A DNA stretch of 64,000 nucleotides from Bugula neritina (taxonomy: Eukaryota > Bryozoa > Gymnolaemata > Cheilostomatida > Bugulidae): the NCBI GenBank assembly GCA_964035545.1, contig OZ037767.1:686680-750679 (forward strand), given 5' to 3'. This document shows positions 1-15,025 of the stretch, piece by piece (position 1 is the first letter of the stretch; the number at the start of each line of letters is the position of its first letter). Below the pieces are notes generated by a model that did not search any database, had not been told where the DNA came from, and saw nothing but the letters and a program-made list of their open reading frames with translations. A program made the position numbers and the translations under genes.

Positions 1-323
1 CTAATTGATTTTTTAAATATTATTGATTTTATTTCAATCAATTTTAAATTGTGTTTGAAGCTTAATTTATGATTCCATTGTGGCAAGATTTGATGTTTAG
101 GATTTTTTTATTAAATAACTAAAATGAGTAATAAAATATCTGATAATAGGTAATGTATGAGGCTTTAATCACTAAACCTGAGATGTAATTCTAACAACAT
201 AGATGAGGTCTAGAGCTTATTGTTGTGGCTGATGTCACCCAAAGCATATTTTCTTACATAAGTTATTCTTACATCACAGGAAATCATTCAAACTAACTGC
301 TGCTTACATAACATTTCTTTTAG
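1..323. other. Upstream or intronic DNA of the first SSUH2-like gene
   Basis: AT-rich DNA with no exon I can support. The first recognised exon of the SSUH2-like gene starts at 324 after a ttctttttag-like acceptor and enters in mid-codon, so at least one earlier coding exon must lie here unrecognised or, more likely, before the window. Confidence 0.5.
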
Positions 324-3330
<3,007 letters not shown>

Positions 3331-5413
3331 ACCCGTCTGTCTGTTATATTTGCTCATCTCTATAATATCTTTAGCAAGAATATTATGTAAACTTCTTTAA
3401 TGAGGCTTTTTTTACCCTAAAATCTGCAACTGATACCTAAACAGGTAAAATAGTAGTGTGTGCATGAATATATGAAATATATAAAATATATTCTTTTTAG
3501 ACATCTTTATATTTTCTTATTTCACTCTATTTTTTTAGCAAATATTTTAGTTTTTACTGATAAGTCTTGCATTTTTGGAGCTATGTTTTACTTTTTGCAT
3601 AATGCATAATATTAGATGAAATATTTTTAGTGACCTGTTTTGTCATCAACTTTTTTTAACACTTTACTTTTAGATCTCGACCCTGAAATTTGTATTATGT
3701 TTTAAGTATTTGGAATTTTATGCCAAAATAAATAATAATCTTAAAGACTTCAAACAAATATTTAAAAATTAATCTTATTATTTGATCCAGTATAATGATT
3801 TAGACCGCTGCACCTGCAACTCATGACTCAAAGCTGCTATTTCTCTAAGCTTTTTCTATATAGTTATAATAACAAGCTTTCTAGAAAAGCTGACCTAAGT
3901 CACCTAATTACCTACCATGCACTAGCGTATGATTTGATTTGGTCTAAAACCTTGCCGTAAGTTAACGTTAGCTGTCTATAGCGGTATTGCTTATAGCTGA
4001 TTTCGCAAAACGAATATATTGTTTATATTTGAACTTAATTTATTTCGTTCACTGGAATTATTACATTATTTTCCACAAGGGAAACAAGTTTTTCTATTTT
4101 GAGCTGTTTTCGTTTGACAGACCAAATGGTCACAATGTTTAGACTAAGAATTTTAGAACAATTTGTTCTCATTGGTGGTTATTAAACTTAAGTTGACATG
4201 CTTTTTTATTTCTATGCAATCTTCATTATATTAATATATGTATATTTTAGTTTATCAAAAGTTTACAGCAATATTGGCAGCTACATTGCTATGTGAAGAA
4301 CAGCAGTGATCTAGTTTAATGTCAGCTTCCTATGTTGTAAGGGAAACTTAACTCCATATTGGTGCAATAGTAAGAGAGGGTAAGCAAAGTGTAAGAAACT
4401 TCAATGACTCATTTTCTAGTCTCCTGAAAACTTGTTGTGTGAAGTTTATGAGGCCCAACCAATAGGAACATCTCCTATGAAAATACTCTTAATTTTTTCA
4501 CAATCCCTGGATATAGAAACTCATTATTTATTTATTTCATTTATTGTTATATAAAAAAGCTGCCTTTTCATCAAATCTCTTGTGCATATATTTTGATTAC
4601 TGTAACTACTGAAGTATACAGCTGCATATTGAATATCAATTTCACCTCATTATAGTTTATTTGTATTGTCAGCGTTCAGCCAATTAAACAAACTACAGTC
4701 TCATCATTGTTGTCTACAAAACCTCACTTCTATTTATTTTCAGCTGTATACCAGGAATCAAATTCAATACACTTATTATTGATTATAATATTGAAGTGTG
4801 TAGAGTCCCATATAGATGGGAACTGTTGCTGTTTATTTTCAACACACCCTCAAGTGATGGTAAGTAGTGACGAACTCTGTCTATAGTTTTGTAGCAAAAG
4901 CAGCCATTTGCTTTTATAATACTTGCTTAATTTGTAAAACTTTACACTTTTTAAGACACAAACCCATCATTTGGTGAGATGCTATTAGCGCACAGAAAAG
5001 TTTTCAAAAGTCGCTAGAAATTTACATCATGGCAGAAAAGCAAACAATTTCATCTTTTGTTAAAAATTGACATCTGTGTTTCATCTACAATTTTGCTGCT
5101 TATTCTACAGAGTGAGGGTTACACGTAAGTTTAAAGTGTGATATATAGATAGTCATAGCATAATTATAGACCGTTATGGCATATGTAGATTGTAGACAGT
5201 TATAGCATGTAGACAGTTATAGCATGTAGACAGTTATAGCATGTAGACAGTTATAGCATGTAGACAGTTATAGCATGTAGACAGTTATAGCATGTAGACA
5301 GCTAAAGCAGACCCAAACTAGTAGCTGAGCATACACATACACATAAGACATTAGCAGGGAAAATGCTTGTTATATACTATCATGTGACTCTGTTACCGTA
5401 TCTTTTCTAACAG
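3331..5413. other. Spacer between the two SSUH2-like genes
   Basis: AT-rich 3'UTR of copy A up to the AATAAA at 3727-3732, followed by non-coding DNA. The only structured part is a 17-bp tandem repeat (tagcatgtagacagtta, about seven copies) at 5187-5305. A plausible acceptor (ttttctaacag) ends at 5413, 37 bases before the start codon of copy B. Confidence 0.6.
5187..5305 (+). repeat. 17-bp tandem repeat upstream of SSUH2 copy B
   Basis: Six to seven near-perfect copies of tagcatgtagacagtta. It lies just upstream of the acceptor-like site at 5413, so it may be in a 5'UTR intron. Confidence 0.85.
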
Positions 5414-5450
5414 GAAGTTGATACCCACAATTCCCTGTACTGCATCTGCC

Positions 5451-8400
5451 ATGTCGGAACAATTCTCCAGAAGTAAAAGCTCTGTGCATCCAATCAGCTC
5501 GCTGCCAGCTAATGAGCAGTTGGCCGCAGACGAGGGGTCAGATGTGGAGTCTATTGATGAACTGCGTAAGTCATGCATCACGGGCTTTCCATGTACCGAT
5601 CTGAGAAATGTGCTCAGATCGATCGTTTTTCCATGAGAGTGTCAGATCGATCTCGCGAAGTTGCCTCCTCTTAAATGAAGGATACTTTAAAATTATAATT
5701 TGTTCACCTATTTGAGTGATTAAAGCTACTACTGTTGAAAACAAGATGGTAGTAGTCTAAAATTTAATCCCAGCTATAAACTATACGCAGCAAAGCTTTC
5801 AGTGTATGGTAATTTGGCCAATTTAAAATAATTAATTTTAATTTTTTAGCTTGACAGCTTATATAAAATTAATGAATGTCTTGCAGATTATTAATAAACT
5901 TACAGGACTGTTAGGCTTAAAATTACAAAGAAAATAGCTAATGAAACTAAGTTTTGATAGTCATTTAAACTCAATTTAAATTTTCCCATTTTTTCACCTT
6001 CTATTGCATATAATTGAGTTTTCTTAATCATTGTACTGAAAGTCAAAGTTTTGGCATCTGAAAAAGTGGCTATCATGATTATTTAATACTTTGTTTAGTA
6101 ATTATCAATAAGTTATCATTTTTATTTGCAGACAACATTGTAGCGCGTAGTCTTTTTCTACTTCTCAGATCGATCTGGCGTCTTTCCATGGTCTTATTGA
6201 CATGAGATCGATCTGAGTTCGAGCTCCACAGACCGACCAGCTCAGATCGACGGAGATCGATCTTTGGCGTCTTTCCATGGATCGATCTCAGTGAGATCGA
6301 TCTGAGATCGGTACATGGAAAGCCGGTGCATATCACTCCTTACTTACTATATTAGTGCAGTGACCTTTAACCCTGTGTATCAGCCCAGAATCTAGACCAA
6401 CTCAGTATGTGGTTGTGATTGCACTGTAGGAGTTAATTATCAGACTATATAAAGAAAGTTAGTCGAATATTAGATTCTGTGATTCTATTTCATACTAGAG
6501 CTATCACGTCATTCAAATAGCGGCAGAATTCCAGTATAATACAAGACTTTTAAAGCTGATGAAATTGCAGTTGAAATTCCTTGTTATTTATTATCCAACA
6601 CTGAGAAATATAGCCTCGAGTATACATTGATGTCTTTGTGGCGTTACAACAGCTGAAGACATCGCACAAGCTGAGGATGACGTAGAGCTCTATGTGCCCA
6701 CCGACACCACCGGGCTGAAAACACATGATGGATATGAGGAAGTGGAGTTCCAACAAAGCAGCTATCTCCCGCCCCCTCAACCTCTGCCTTTCGATCACGT
6801 CAAGGGGACGAAAATGGAGTTCGGAAAGTGAGAAAGTGTAGTCTTTGAAAAGCAAAAAAGTTTTATATATACATTCATTTAGAATTGATTGCTTAATTTA
6901 TGATATTATATTTGCAATCATAGACCAAATAGACCATTATGTTGGCATGTGTTTATATCAACATAAGGTGATCACGTTACGTTACCTATAGCTAGTTATA
7001 ACCACGGAACACTGTACTTGCTATTATGGTTGTAGAGGTGCAGATATTTCTAAAGAAGAGGCTAGACTGGCTTTATTAGAGTTTGTTGCTGGAAACCGTT
7101 GTTTTGGGAAAGGAGCCGCAGAGTCTATGGTGATCTCAACTGTAACGCCAACACATGCGTTACACGTAAGTGGATAACACTCTCTAAGGCAAATGACTGC
7201 TATGACCGATTTGCGAGGAGTTGTTGACCCCTGTGGGGAATGTGTGTCACTAATAGCTAAATCTGCGATTAACAAATGCTTTGAATGTTATTAGTATACC
7301 CTGGAGACGTTCCGGGAGGGTCGCACCACGTCCCGCAAGGAGAGACCATTGCGAGCAGACTCTGTAGCCAACGATCAAACTGATGCAAAACCTCCTAAGC
7401 CGTGGGACATCGAGTGTGTACCAGAGAAGATGTTTGAGAACTACAAGCACAACATGCCAGTACCGCACACCAGTGAAGCTCGAGTGAGTTTAAATATAAC
7501 TTAATTTCTTAACGACAGTCTTAGTTTGTGAGAAGACGCCTTCCTGCTCCCCAACTACGTTTAATTTTTTTGCTTTAGGCTTGTGGTCTATGCAGAGGTG
7601 TGGGGTTTGTCAAGTGTGGAGAGTGCAAAGGTTACAGAAAGGTCAAGTGTTGGGCGTGTAAAGGAGAGGGGGCTATGCGCGGCCACAAAGGGATGCGTTG
7701 TGGAACTTGTGGTAGCACATAAGATGTTATAAAATAGTTGAGATAAACTGTAACTCCATAATTTTACAAAAAACATTTGCATCGTTTAATTTATAACTTT
7801 TGAGCTTACTGGAAATAACAACTAATACAGTTTGTTTATTAAACCTATTTGCTTTGAAGAGGGCAAAGGTCGCCGCAGCTGCAAGACATGTAACAAGAAG
7901 GGAAAAATAGACTGCAGACACTGTACAGGTGTTGGAAAAGTAGAGAACTTCATAGAACTGTGTGTAACTTAGTGAGTTTCATGTCTTCATATACTTTAGT
8001 TGACAACTCAGGCTTTCTTATGAGAGACAAGGGATACTGTGAAGAAACTGTGGCTTATGTTTTCATACCTCCCACAGTAAAACAGCTTGTCATTATATAT
8101 AAACAAACTGCATAACGCTCACTAGAAAGTTCTAAATAATTAATATACGATGTAAATTCTGAGGTATCATTGCAAAACAAAATGAGTAACTCACATTGAC
8201 TTATGGTTGTTAACATAATATAAATTATCTACAAAAACTCATTTTGTAACAGTTGAAGCAACACTTTGAAAATATTAATAATTAAAAACTAAAATACTTT
8301 CAGCACAAATGACTCATCGGACTTTATTTTGGAAGAAACGGACATGCCGGATCACCTGGTGCGAGACGTATCAGGGGTGGAGCTGTTTCAGCAGGTGTTA

Positions 8401-9097
8401 CCTAAAGTGAGACTCAAATACCTTGTCAACTCTAATTTTAGTTTGTAACATGTTTCTGTGTACATATGATATGCTGAAACTCTTCTTCTCAACCCATAGT
8501 TCATTACATCACATGTCCTGCGCTATAACATACGGACAGGAAACTAATGTTACAGGTTGAGCCAATCACAACCTTCTCAGTTCATCACATTAATGAGAAT
8601 TCCATAAGAATGGTTGAGGAGTCGAGAGTTGCTTCCCCTAAAGAGAGACAAATTAGTCAGGTACACAAGTATATCTATAATATCTTATGAGAGAGTTTGT
8701 ACATTGTACTACAATCTGTCCTGCAGCATGAGTGCAATACAGCAATTTATCTGAGTGTACTACAACATTACCTGTACGTATTATAACTTTACCTGTACGT
8801 AATATAACGTTACCTGTACGTAATATAACGTTACCTGTACGTAATATAACGTTACCTGTACGTAATATAACGTTACCTGTACGTAATATAACGTTACCTG
8901 TACGTAATATAACGTTACCTGTACATAATATCACTTCACTTGTCTTTCAGAGACAAACACTCAGAGCTGTCCCCGTGTCAGAAGTCGCTTATAACTTCAA
9001 GGATAAAGCCTCAGTTTTCTGGGTCTATGGAAAGGAACGTCGTGTGTGTGCCCCCGACTATCCCCAGCAATGCTGCTGGGGCTGCAATATTCTGTAA
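5451..9097 (+). CDS. SSUH2: SSUH2-like protein, copy B (complete)
   Basis: Nine exons: 5451-5565, 6653-6827, 7036-7165, 7295-7483, 7579-7711, 7860-7971, 8304-8406, 8556-8660, 8951-9097, giving 402 residues. The ATG at 5451 is chosen because it follows an acceptor-like site at 5413; an in-frame ATG at 5418 would add 11 residues. The N-terminus is acidic and unstructured, followed by a proline-rich stretch, a conserved alpha/beta-looking segment (exons 3-4), a DnaJ-like cysteine block from about residue 205 to 283, and a C-terminal domain ending CCWGCNIL as in copy A. Two of the CxxCxGxG units have lost glycines (CKGYRK and CNKKGK), so the fold is more derived than in copy A. Intron 1 (5566-6652) contains a MITE-like element. 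A poly(A) signal AATAAA is at 9195-9200. SSUH2 function is not well defined; family membership is firm, role uncertain. Confidence 0.88.
5579..6328. mobile_element. 750-bp MITE-like inverted-repeat element
   Basis: The ends are inverted repeats: the left starts CACGGGCTTTCCATGTACCG and the right, read on the other strand, starts CACCGGCTTTCCATGTACCG; both continue ATCT, giving 24 bp with one mismatch. CAT directly flanks both ends (5576-5578 and 6329-6331), a candidate 3-bp target duplication. The interior carries many copies of the palindrome AGATCGATCT and repeats of the TTTCCATG motif near both ends, like subterminal transposase-binding arrays. There is no transposase gene. Terminal CAC plus a 3-bp duplication would fit a CMC/EnSpm-like group, but that is only a suggestion. 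Confidence 0.8.
8757..8938 (+). repeat. 21-bp minisatellite in the last SSUH2-B intron
   Basis: About eight copies of ttacctgtacgtaatataacg, nearly identical in the middle. Each copy has a donor-like gtacgtaa. It lies between the donor at 8661 and the acceptor at 8950. Confidence 0.92.
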
Positions 9098-9956
9098 AGT
9101 GTTGATGCAAAAGTTAATTTGAGTAGAAATGAGTTGCTACTTTGTATAACATGTGTGGATGACTTTATAACTTAGATAACTCCCATATGATGCTAATAAA
9201 TAAATATTATACAAACAACAGTTAAAGTTGTTAGTATTTTTTATCAAAGAACATTAACTTTAGCTCAAGTTCCAAAAAGAGAGGAAAGTATTTATATTTA
9301 TATTACCATCTGCATCTAGCTTAAATTTGTAACATTTTTGGATAGAAATTAAAGAGATTTCACATATAAAAGGAAACTATCAACTTGTAGGTGGACAGCA
9401 ACACGTACTACACAACACCCAATACTATCAAATTACTGCTACTCTTCACAGAGTTTGTCACAGTACTTTTTACAATGTACTTGTGTAATAATAACATCTA
9501 ATAATCTTTTAATATTAAATATACAGAAATACAATATATATTATGTTGTTCTGTCCCCAGTGGCTCTACATGATGGCCACAGAACACTCTGATCTAGCTA
9601 TTGTGTTCATCTATAATCTATATTACAATAACAATAGACAACTTTTCTACTCTGACCACTGATGCAGCTTTTGCAAACGCAGGGAACTATTGTGGGGGCG
9701 GGGAGATAACTAGCTTTGGGAAGTAGCACATTTTTAGATTGGGTACAAAACTGTAGAATGTCGTAATTGTAAAACAATTTGTTAATTTCTTTGCCGGTAA
9801 CTAACGGAATGTGAGCTGACTGATGGAGATTTTATTCACTTCCTGTTCAAGCAGTTTCCGGTTTGTCCATTTTTTGTTACAATAAAATATATTTAATTTT
9901 ATGATACCCGTGCCGCCTATTTAATTTATTTTGAATCATTTACGTGCAAAATTACA
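9098..9956. promoter_or_regulatory. SSUH2-B 3'UTR and AP3S promoter region
   Basis: The first part is the 3'UTR of SSUH2-B up to AATAAA at 9195-9200. The rest, before the AP3S start codon at 9957, should hold the AP3S promoter; no TATA box or known motif stands out. A G-rich patch (gtgggggcggggag) near 9690-9710 is the only compositional break. Confidence 0.45.
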
Positions 9957-12900
9957 ATGATCAAAGCTATCCTTGTGTTCAACAATCATGGAAAGCCACG
10001 GCTTACAAAATTTTATTATCATTACGTAAGTGATATTTATTAATAATTCGCATCTGACTCTCGCTCTCACTCTGTAACACTAACACTAACAGTAACAGTT
10101 AGTGTTACACTTACAGTAACTGTAAAACTAACTCTAAGACTGTAACTGTAAGACTATGGCTAAGAGTAAGTGTATTTTACTATTTATAATTGACTATTGT
10201 CAATTGTGTAGCACTAACTGCAAGTCACGCTCACTCACACTGTGACTGGATGTCAGTAACTCAAACTGTAAGTCAAAGTGTAGCACTTGCACTAAAGTCT
10301 GAAAGTAACACTAACGCTACGTCCAACTTAGACTGAAACTTTAATTCACTAACTGTAAACTGAACTCAAAGTAAAAGTGTAGGACTAAGACTAAGTCACT
10401 TTCAAATTGTAAATGTATGTTATTACTATTAGTATTAGATTAGTGTTACTATTAGTACTACTACTAGTTCTGAGTACTGCTCGAACTAGAAGTACTAGTA
10501 CTAGTAGAATAAAATTAAGTCAATAACTATTACTATTAGCAATAATGTTGCTATTACTATAGCTATAGTAATTACTATTACTATTAGTATTAGTATAGTG
10601 TATACACTATACTAGTAACTATATAGTCTAGTATGTTATAAATTATAGCATAGGCAATCTTATGGTAATAGTTATTTGTTTTCTACTTGCTAGCCGTACT
10701 CAGAACTAGCACTGGTACCGCTACTAGTATTAGTAATAATACTAATAGTAGTGTCAGTGTTATTGCTAGTCAGTAAAGTCTAGCCTAACAGGATCAATAT
10801 TTACCTTGCAGTATGAGTAATAAAGTTCTAAGTAAATTTAAAATTGAAGTGAGCGAATTAATTGTTGATGTTTATTTTAATTTCAAGTGTTTCTAAAATT
10901 TTAATATAAGTTTTAAAAATAAAAATGAATGAGTATATTTCAATTTTGACTCTTTAAACTTTGGAAGAAATTGACATTAAAATTGCATATGATTGTTGAA
11001 TTGACCTAGTCATATGCCTTGCACAATCATTGCAGTGAAAGACTGATTTTGAGATTTAATGGAGTTATTTTGTGTTTAATTTTAGGCAGAAGATGAACAG
11101 CAGAATATCATAAAGGAAACATTTCAGCTGATAAGTAGGAGAGATGAAAATATATGTAACTTTCTGGAAGGCGGCTCTTTGATAGGCGGATCGGATTTTA
11201 AATTGATATACCGACATTACGCCACTCTTTATTTCGTGTTCTGCGTAGATTCTTCAGAAAGTGAATTAGGAATACTAGATCTAATACAGGTGTGTATGAC
11301 TCATATATAATACAGGTGTGTATGACTCATATATAATGCAGGTGTGTATGACTCATATATAATACAGGTGTGTATGACTCATATATAATACAGGTGTGTG
11401 TGATTCGTATATAATACAAGTGTGTATGACTCATATATAATGCAGGTGTGTATGACTCATATATGATACAGGTGGGTGTGACTCATACAGGTAAACTATG
11501 AATATAATGTAAACTATTTGAATTACTTTCTATTGCAGGTGTTTGTTGAAACGTTAGACAAATGTTTTGAAAATGTGTGCGAGTTGGATATTATCTTCCA
11601 CGTTGACAAGGTTGGTGTATAGTCTGAGTATATACTCTGTAGGTACATAATATACTGTATGAAATAGTCTGAGTATATACTCTGTAGGTACATAATATAC
11701 TGTATGAGATAGTCTGAGTATATACTCTGTAGGTACATAACATATTGAATGAGATAGTGATGGGTGGAATGGTGCTGGAAACCAACACAAGTGAAATTAT
11801 CACGAGGATAGAGGAACAAGCTAAGCTGGAGAAATCAGAGGTCAGTATCCCTCTGTACCCCCACTCTCTCTTCTGGCACTACACCATGCCGTATAGGGCC
11901 TCTGCCCTGTAATACAGCCCCCAACTCCCCAGTGTTCTATCTGGAGTCCCTTCATTATTTATTAGTTTACCAAACGATTAATTTACTCAGTTTTTAAATT
12001 CTTCTAAATGTTTGGAATATGTGGGATTTTATTTCAAGTCTTCAACCCCCCTGCATACAATACACTACTTTCATCCACTCCTGAATGTCCTGACCAACTT
12101 GTTGTTTTTGTGAAGTTTGAAATGTAAACCGTTTCCATGGTAACAGATTGTTGTACTTCTTCACTATTCATTTTATTTTTGTTGCGAGATTTTTGTTAGA
12201 GATTATAACTTAGCTCATCTATGATTTGCTCAATTTTGTTCGTTTTTTTGGTATGTTTGTAGTTGATCTCATAAATTAGCGCAGCTAGCTGTGTGAAATC
12301 AGTCCAATTAAACTATACTTTACTTGTTTATTCATTAAACTGTGTTACAATAGAAATTCTCTCAAATTAAATTGCTGGACAGTGTAGTTACTGGCACTAA
12401 TTGAAAAACTCACACTGGGTAGTATGGATATTAGTATAGTAGTTATTAACCTAACAAAGAAAAGTTTTTTAAAATCTTGACATTTGTTTGTCTCAAGTCA
12501 AACTTGGCAAGTTTCAGGTCGTATTATCAATTGATGCTCAGCACAGGCTTGTCAAGTAATCAAGCAGCTTCATTTCAGTTATATTAGTCCACGCTAGGAG
12601 TTGTATACCCAAAATAACTCCATATGCACCATAAATATGCAATAGTTTCAGCTTTATTTGTTGTTGAAGTTCACATCTACATGTATAGAGGTACTGGGTA
12701 ATTTGATTCTCTTTATTAACATTACTATGGTGTCACATCAGCTAACTATTGTATATTGTGTTGGAGAGACATATATAGTCTAGGAGTGTTGGAGAGACAT
12801 ATATAGTCTAGGAGTGTTGGAGAGACATACTGCTGTATTCAAAATACTTGCTTAACTAAACCAGTAATTCAACTACTTTTATTTTACATGAATTGATTTA

Positions 12901-13916
12901 TTGAATAAACAGATGAAAATAAAATTAGTTTTAAAATTATATGAAAGTAATAAAACAGTAAGCAGTTTATACAAAAATTGACCATGATGAAAAATGCCAA
13001 GTTACAGGTATTGTAACTCTGTTGAGGTCCACACAAGATAATCATTAATAAATGGAGTAGAGATTTCCAATATTAAGTCAGCTAGTAAAAGTGTAGAATG
13101 GTTTTATTAACTGGGAATTAAACAGCACAGTAGTCCACAATTCTACCTCCTAGCCACAAGATCTGCTCAATACAGGTGAACATACTGGAGTCATTAGGAT
13201 ATGTAATTACAGTATATTTAGAAGTTGTAAGCCCATTCTTATTAGGAAATATAATAACTCCAACATAATAATATAGGCTTATCTTGTATTTTCAAACAAA
13301 TTTGTTGGCTGAAATTGTCAAGTAAACTGTTAATCATTATATTATAACTGTAGGCTGTAGTGGACCAAAGCTTACTGTTTCATCGTTACACGACACTTGA
13401 TCATAAGTCCGCCATTGAAGGAAACAGGTCAATCAATTTGCTGCTTTAGGCTCCCTTGAATAAGGCAATCCCCCAACACTCCCCCCTGATTCAATTCATT
13501 ATCTAATTCCCTAAGAAATACAGGCACTTTCTTCCGAGTGCTTACAATCTGCCATCTTTTCATTGGAGGTGTAACTGGGTACAGATTACTCCCAGCATGT
13601 CTTCTTGATCAGCTCCACTGTGCATGTGCAGTCAGCCAGTCTTCTGGGCCACTTGGGCCGGTTCTTGTTGGGTCCCTCTGTCTATTACACACTATTTTCC
13701 GTTCGGTGACAGACTATGTTTAGGAGTTGTCTTTACTGACAGTCTTGCAGATTTCCTAGTTTAGAGTTTCTTCTACAGATAATACATGCTTGTGTTATGT
13801 TGTAGGCTGGTATAGGAGCCGCCCCGCAGAGAGCGGCAGCAGCCATAAAAGATATGAATATACCTCAAAAGTTCAAGGACATTAAATTACCGGACATTCC
13901 GAACTTTAAATTCTAA
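9957..13916 (+). CDS. AP3S: AP-3 complex sigma subunit
   Basis: Five exons: 9957-10025, 11086-11289, 11539-11610, 11733-11840, 13806-13916, giving 187 residues, close to the roughly 193 of animal AP3S1/2. The protein starts MIKAILVFNNHGKPRL, the hallmark of the sigma small chain (longin-like fold), and contains the conserved stretches GGSDFKLIYRHYATLYF and VMGGMVLET. As a subunit of the AP-3 adaptor it works with delta, beta3 and mu3 in sorting cargo from endosomes or Golgi to lysosomes and related organelles. The C-terminal tail (last exon, AAPQRAAAAIK then a basic stretch) is short, as in relatives. Two introns carry repeats that copy splice sites. Two poly(A) signals follow (near 13973 and 14035). 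The 3' end converges on the hydratase gene 207 bases away. Confidence 0.96.
10040..10800. repeat. Degenerate low-complexity block in AP3S intron 1
   Basis: Imperfect, non-periodic runs made of a few short words: taacactaacagtaac, then attagtactactactag, then attactattagtattag. The words and their reverse complements alternate. It follows directly after the first short coding exon, close to the promoter. The rest of the intron to 11085 is plain AT-rich sequence. Confidence 0.7.
11290..11495 (+). repeat. 26-bp array repeating the AP3S exon 2 donor junction
   Basis: About seven copies of a 26-bp unit (acaggtgtgtatgactcata plus tataat). The real exon-intron boundary is atacag/gtgtgt at 11289/11290, and each unit repeats atacag followed by gtgtgt, so the array is a chain of donor look-alikes. 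Confidence 0.88.
11621..11757 (+). repeat. 45-bp tandem duplication of an AP3S acceptor plus exon start
   Basis: Three copies at 11621, 11666 and 11711 with an exact 45-bp period. In each copy ctctgtag is followed by gtacataa; in the third copy this is the true acceptor and the first 25 bases of exon 4 (VHNILNEI). The first two copies are decoys: using either would read into an in-frame TGA. Confidence 0.9.
11841..13805. other. Large AP3S intron 4 (about 2 kb)
   Basis: Non-coding. A C-rich patch follows the donor, a three-copy 28-bp repeat (ggagagacatatatagtcta type) lies at about 12760-12835, and a somewhat less AT-rich stretch lies at 13430-13730. I see no gene or element with clear ends. 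Confidence 0.6.
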
Positions 13917-14122
13917 CGCCTATCAAGTATTTTCATGTGAACGCAATTTCCCTCATGTATATAAACTATATTAATAAATTATACTTGTACTGATAATTGG
14001 AATAACTTTTATAAATATTATTTTTAATTTATCCAATAAAGAATACAAAGTCTTTTCTTTAAACCTTTACAGTTCAATAAAATAACCAAATACCATCACA
14101 CTCTGCTGTAGCCTCAGGAACT

Positions 14123-15025
14123 CTATGATACCTTCAGATTAGGGCTGTCTGGAAGACTACTCCGCACAGCCCTAGCCATATTCTTTGGCAGCGCCACATC
14201 TACGCTGCCGCTGAAGATCTGTCTGGTGTCTGTGATGCCACTGAAGTCCAGCTCTAGAATCACACCCCTCAGCTTTTCCTTGCTTATCTTTACTAACATT
14301 TCTTCATTTACATGCACTGAAAGTGATGTATGGTGCAGTCAATATACATCATACTAAAGGTACAGTATACAACTCTCTGGTCACATGATAGAAAACCTTC
14401 TTAGGTCAAACAAAGGTTACTCACAATAATTTTCAAACTTGACATTCATTGAGTGAATGACTGCATTAGGATATGTGGTAGCGATCACGCCCGATAGATG
14501 CCTGCAACAGAACAGTCGAGGTTTTGACCAGATACTGGCAGAATAACGAGTTGAAAACTAAATTGAAAATTAACACAAACATACAGCTAAAGACGTCTCT
14601 AGAAGCAAATTACATCTGACCATTTCGAGCCCTTGCAAAGACTTTCTATGGATATCAATTCTTTGAAAACTTTATGGATAAGCTGGTATATGATGGCGAC
14701 ACAAAGCAGAAGCCATACCTCCAAACTCTGAACATGTAGTTGAGAAAATTTGGGAAAGAAATGAACACTTTCACATTACTGAGTACTGAGTAGTAATAAT
14801 AATCTCAACCTACCCCAGCATTAGCACGCCGTGCACAATAGGTTTGCCATATCTACTAGTACTACTGGTGTCTGTGTGTATGGGGTTGTGATCTCCTGAC
14901 AAATCTGCAAACTTGTTTACTTCACTCTGTGAGAAGACAACACTCGAGGACATTGTGCTATGATTTCTCAGCCACTGAGTTAAACATCTAGCAGCAGAAG
15001 TGCAAGGCGAATAAACTTGCTGCAT
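14123..15025 (-). CDS. MaoC/HTD2-like (R)-specific hydratase, probably mitochondrial
   Basis: Three exons on the minus strand: 15025-14814, 14501-14425, 14316-14123, giving 160 residues. Residues 39-50 (FADLSGDHNPIH) are the hydratase-2 signature with the catalytic Asp45 and His50, followed by the conserved YGKPIVHGVL. This is the hot-dog fold of (R)-3-hydroxyacyl-ACP dehydratases (HTD2) and (R)-enoyl-CoA hydratases, which act in mitochondrial fatty acid synthesis. The first 25 or so residues are basic with Ser, Thr and Ala and few acids, consistent with a mitochondrial targeting peptide; an internal Met25 could start the mature-like form. An acceptor-like ttgttacag directly precedes the ATG. 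Divergent with SNW1, convergent with AP3S. HTD2 against another MaoC hydratase cannot be settled by eye. Confidence 0.85.
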
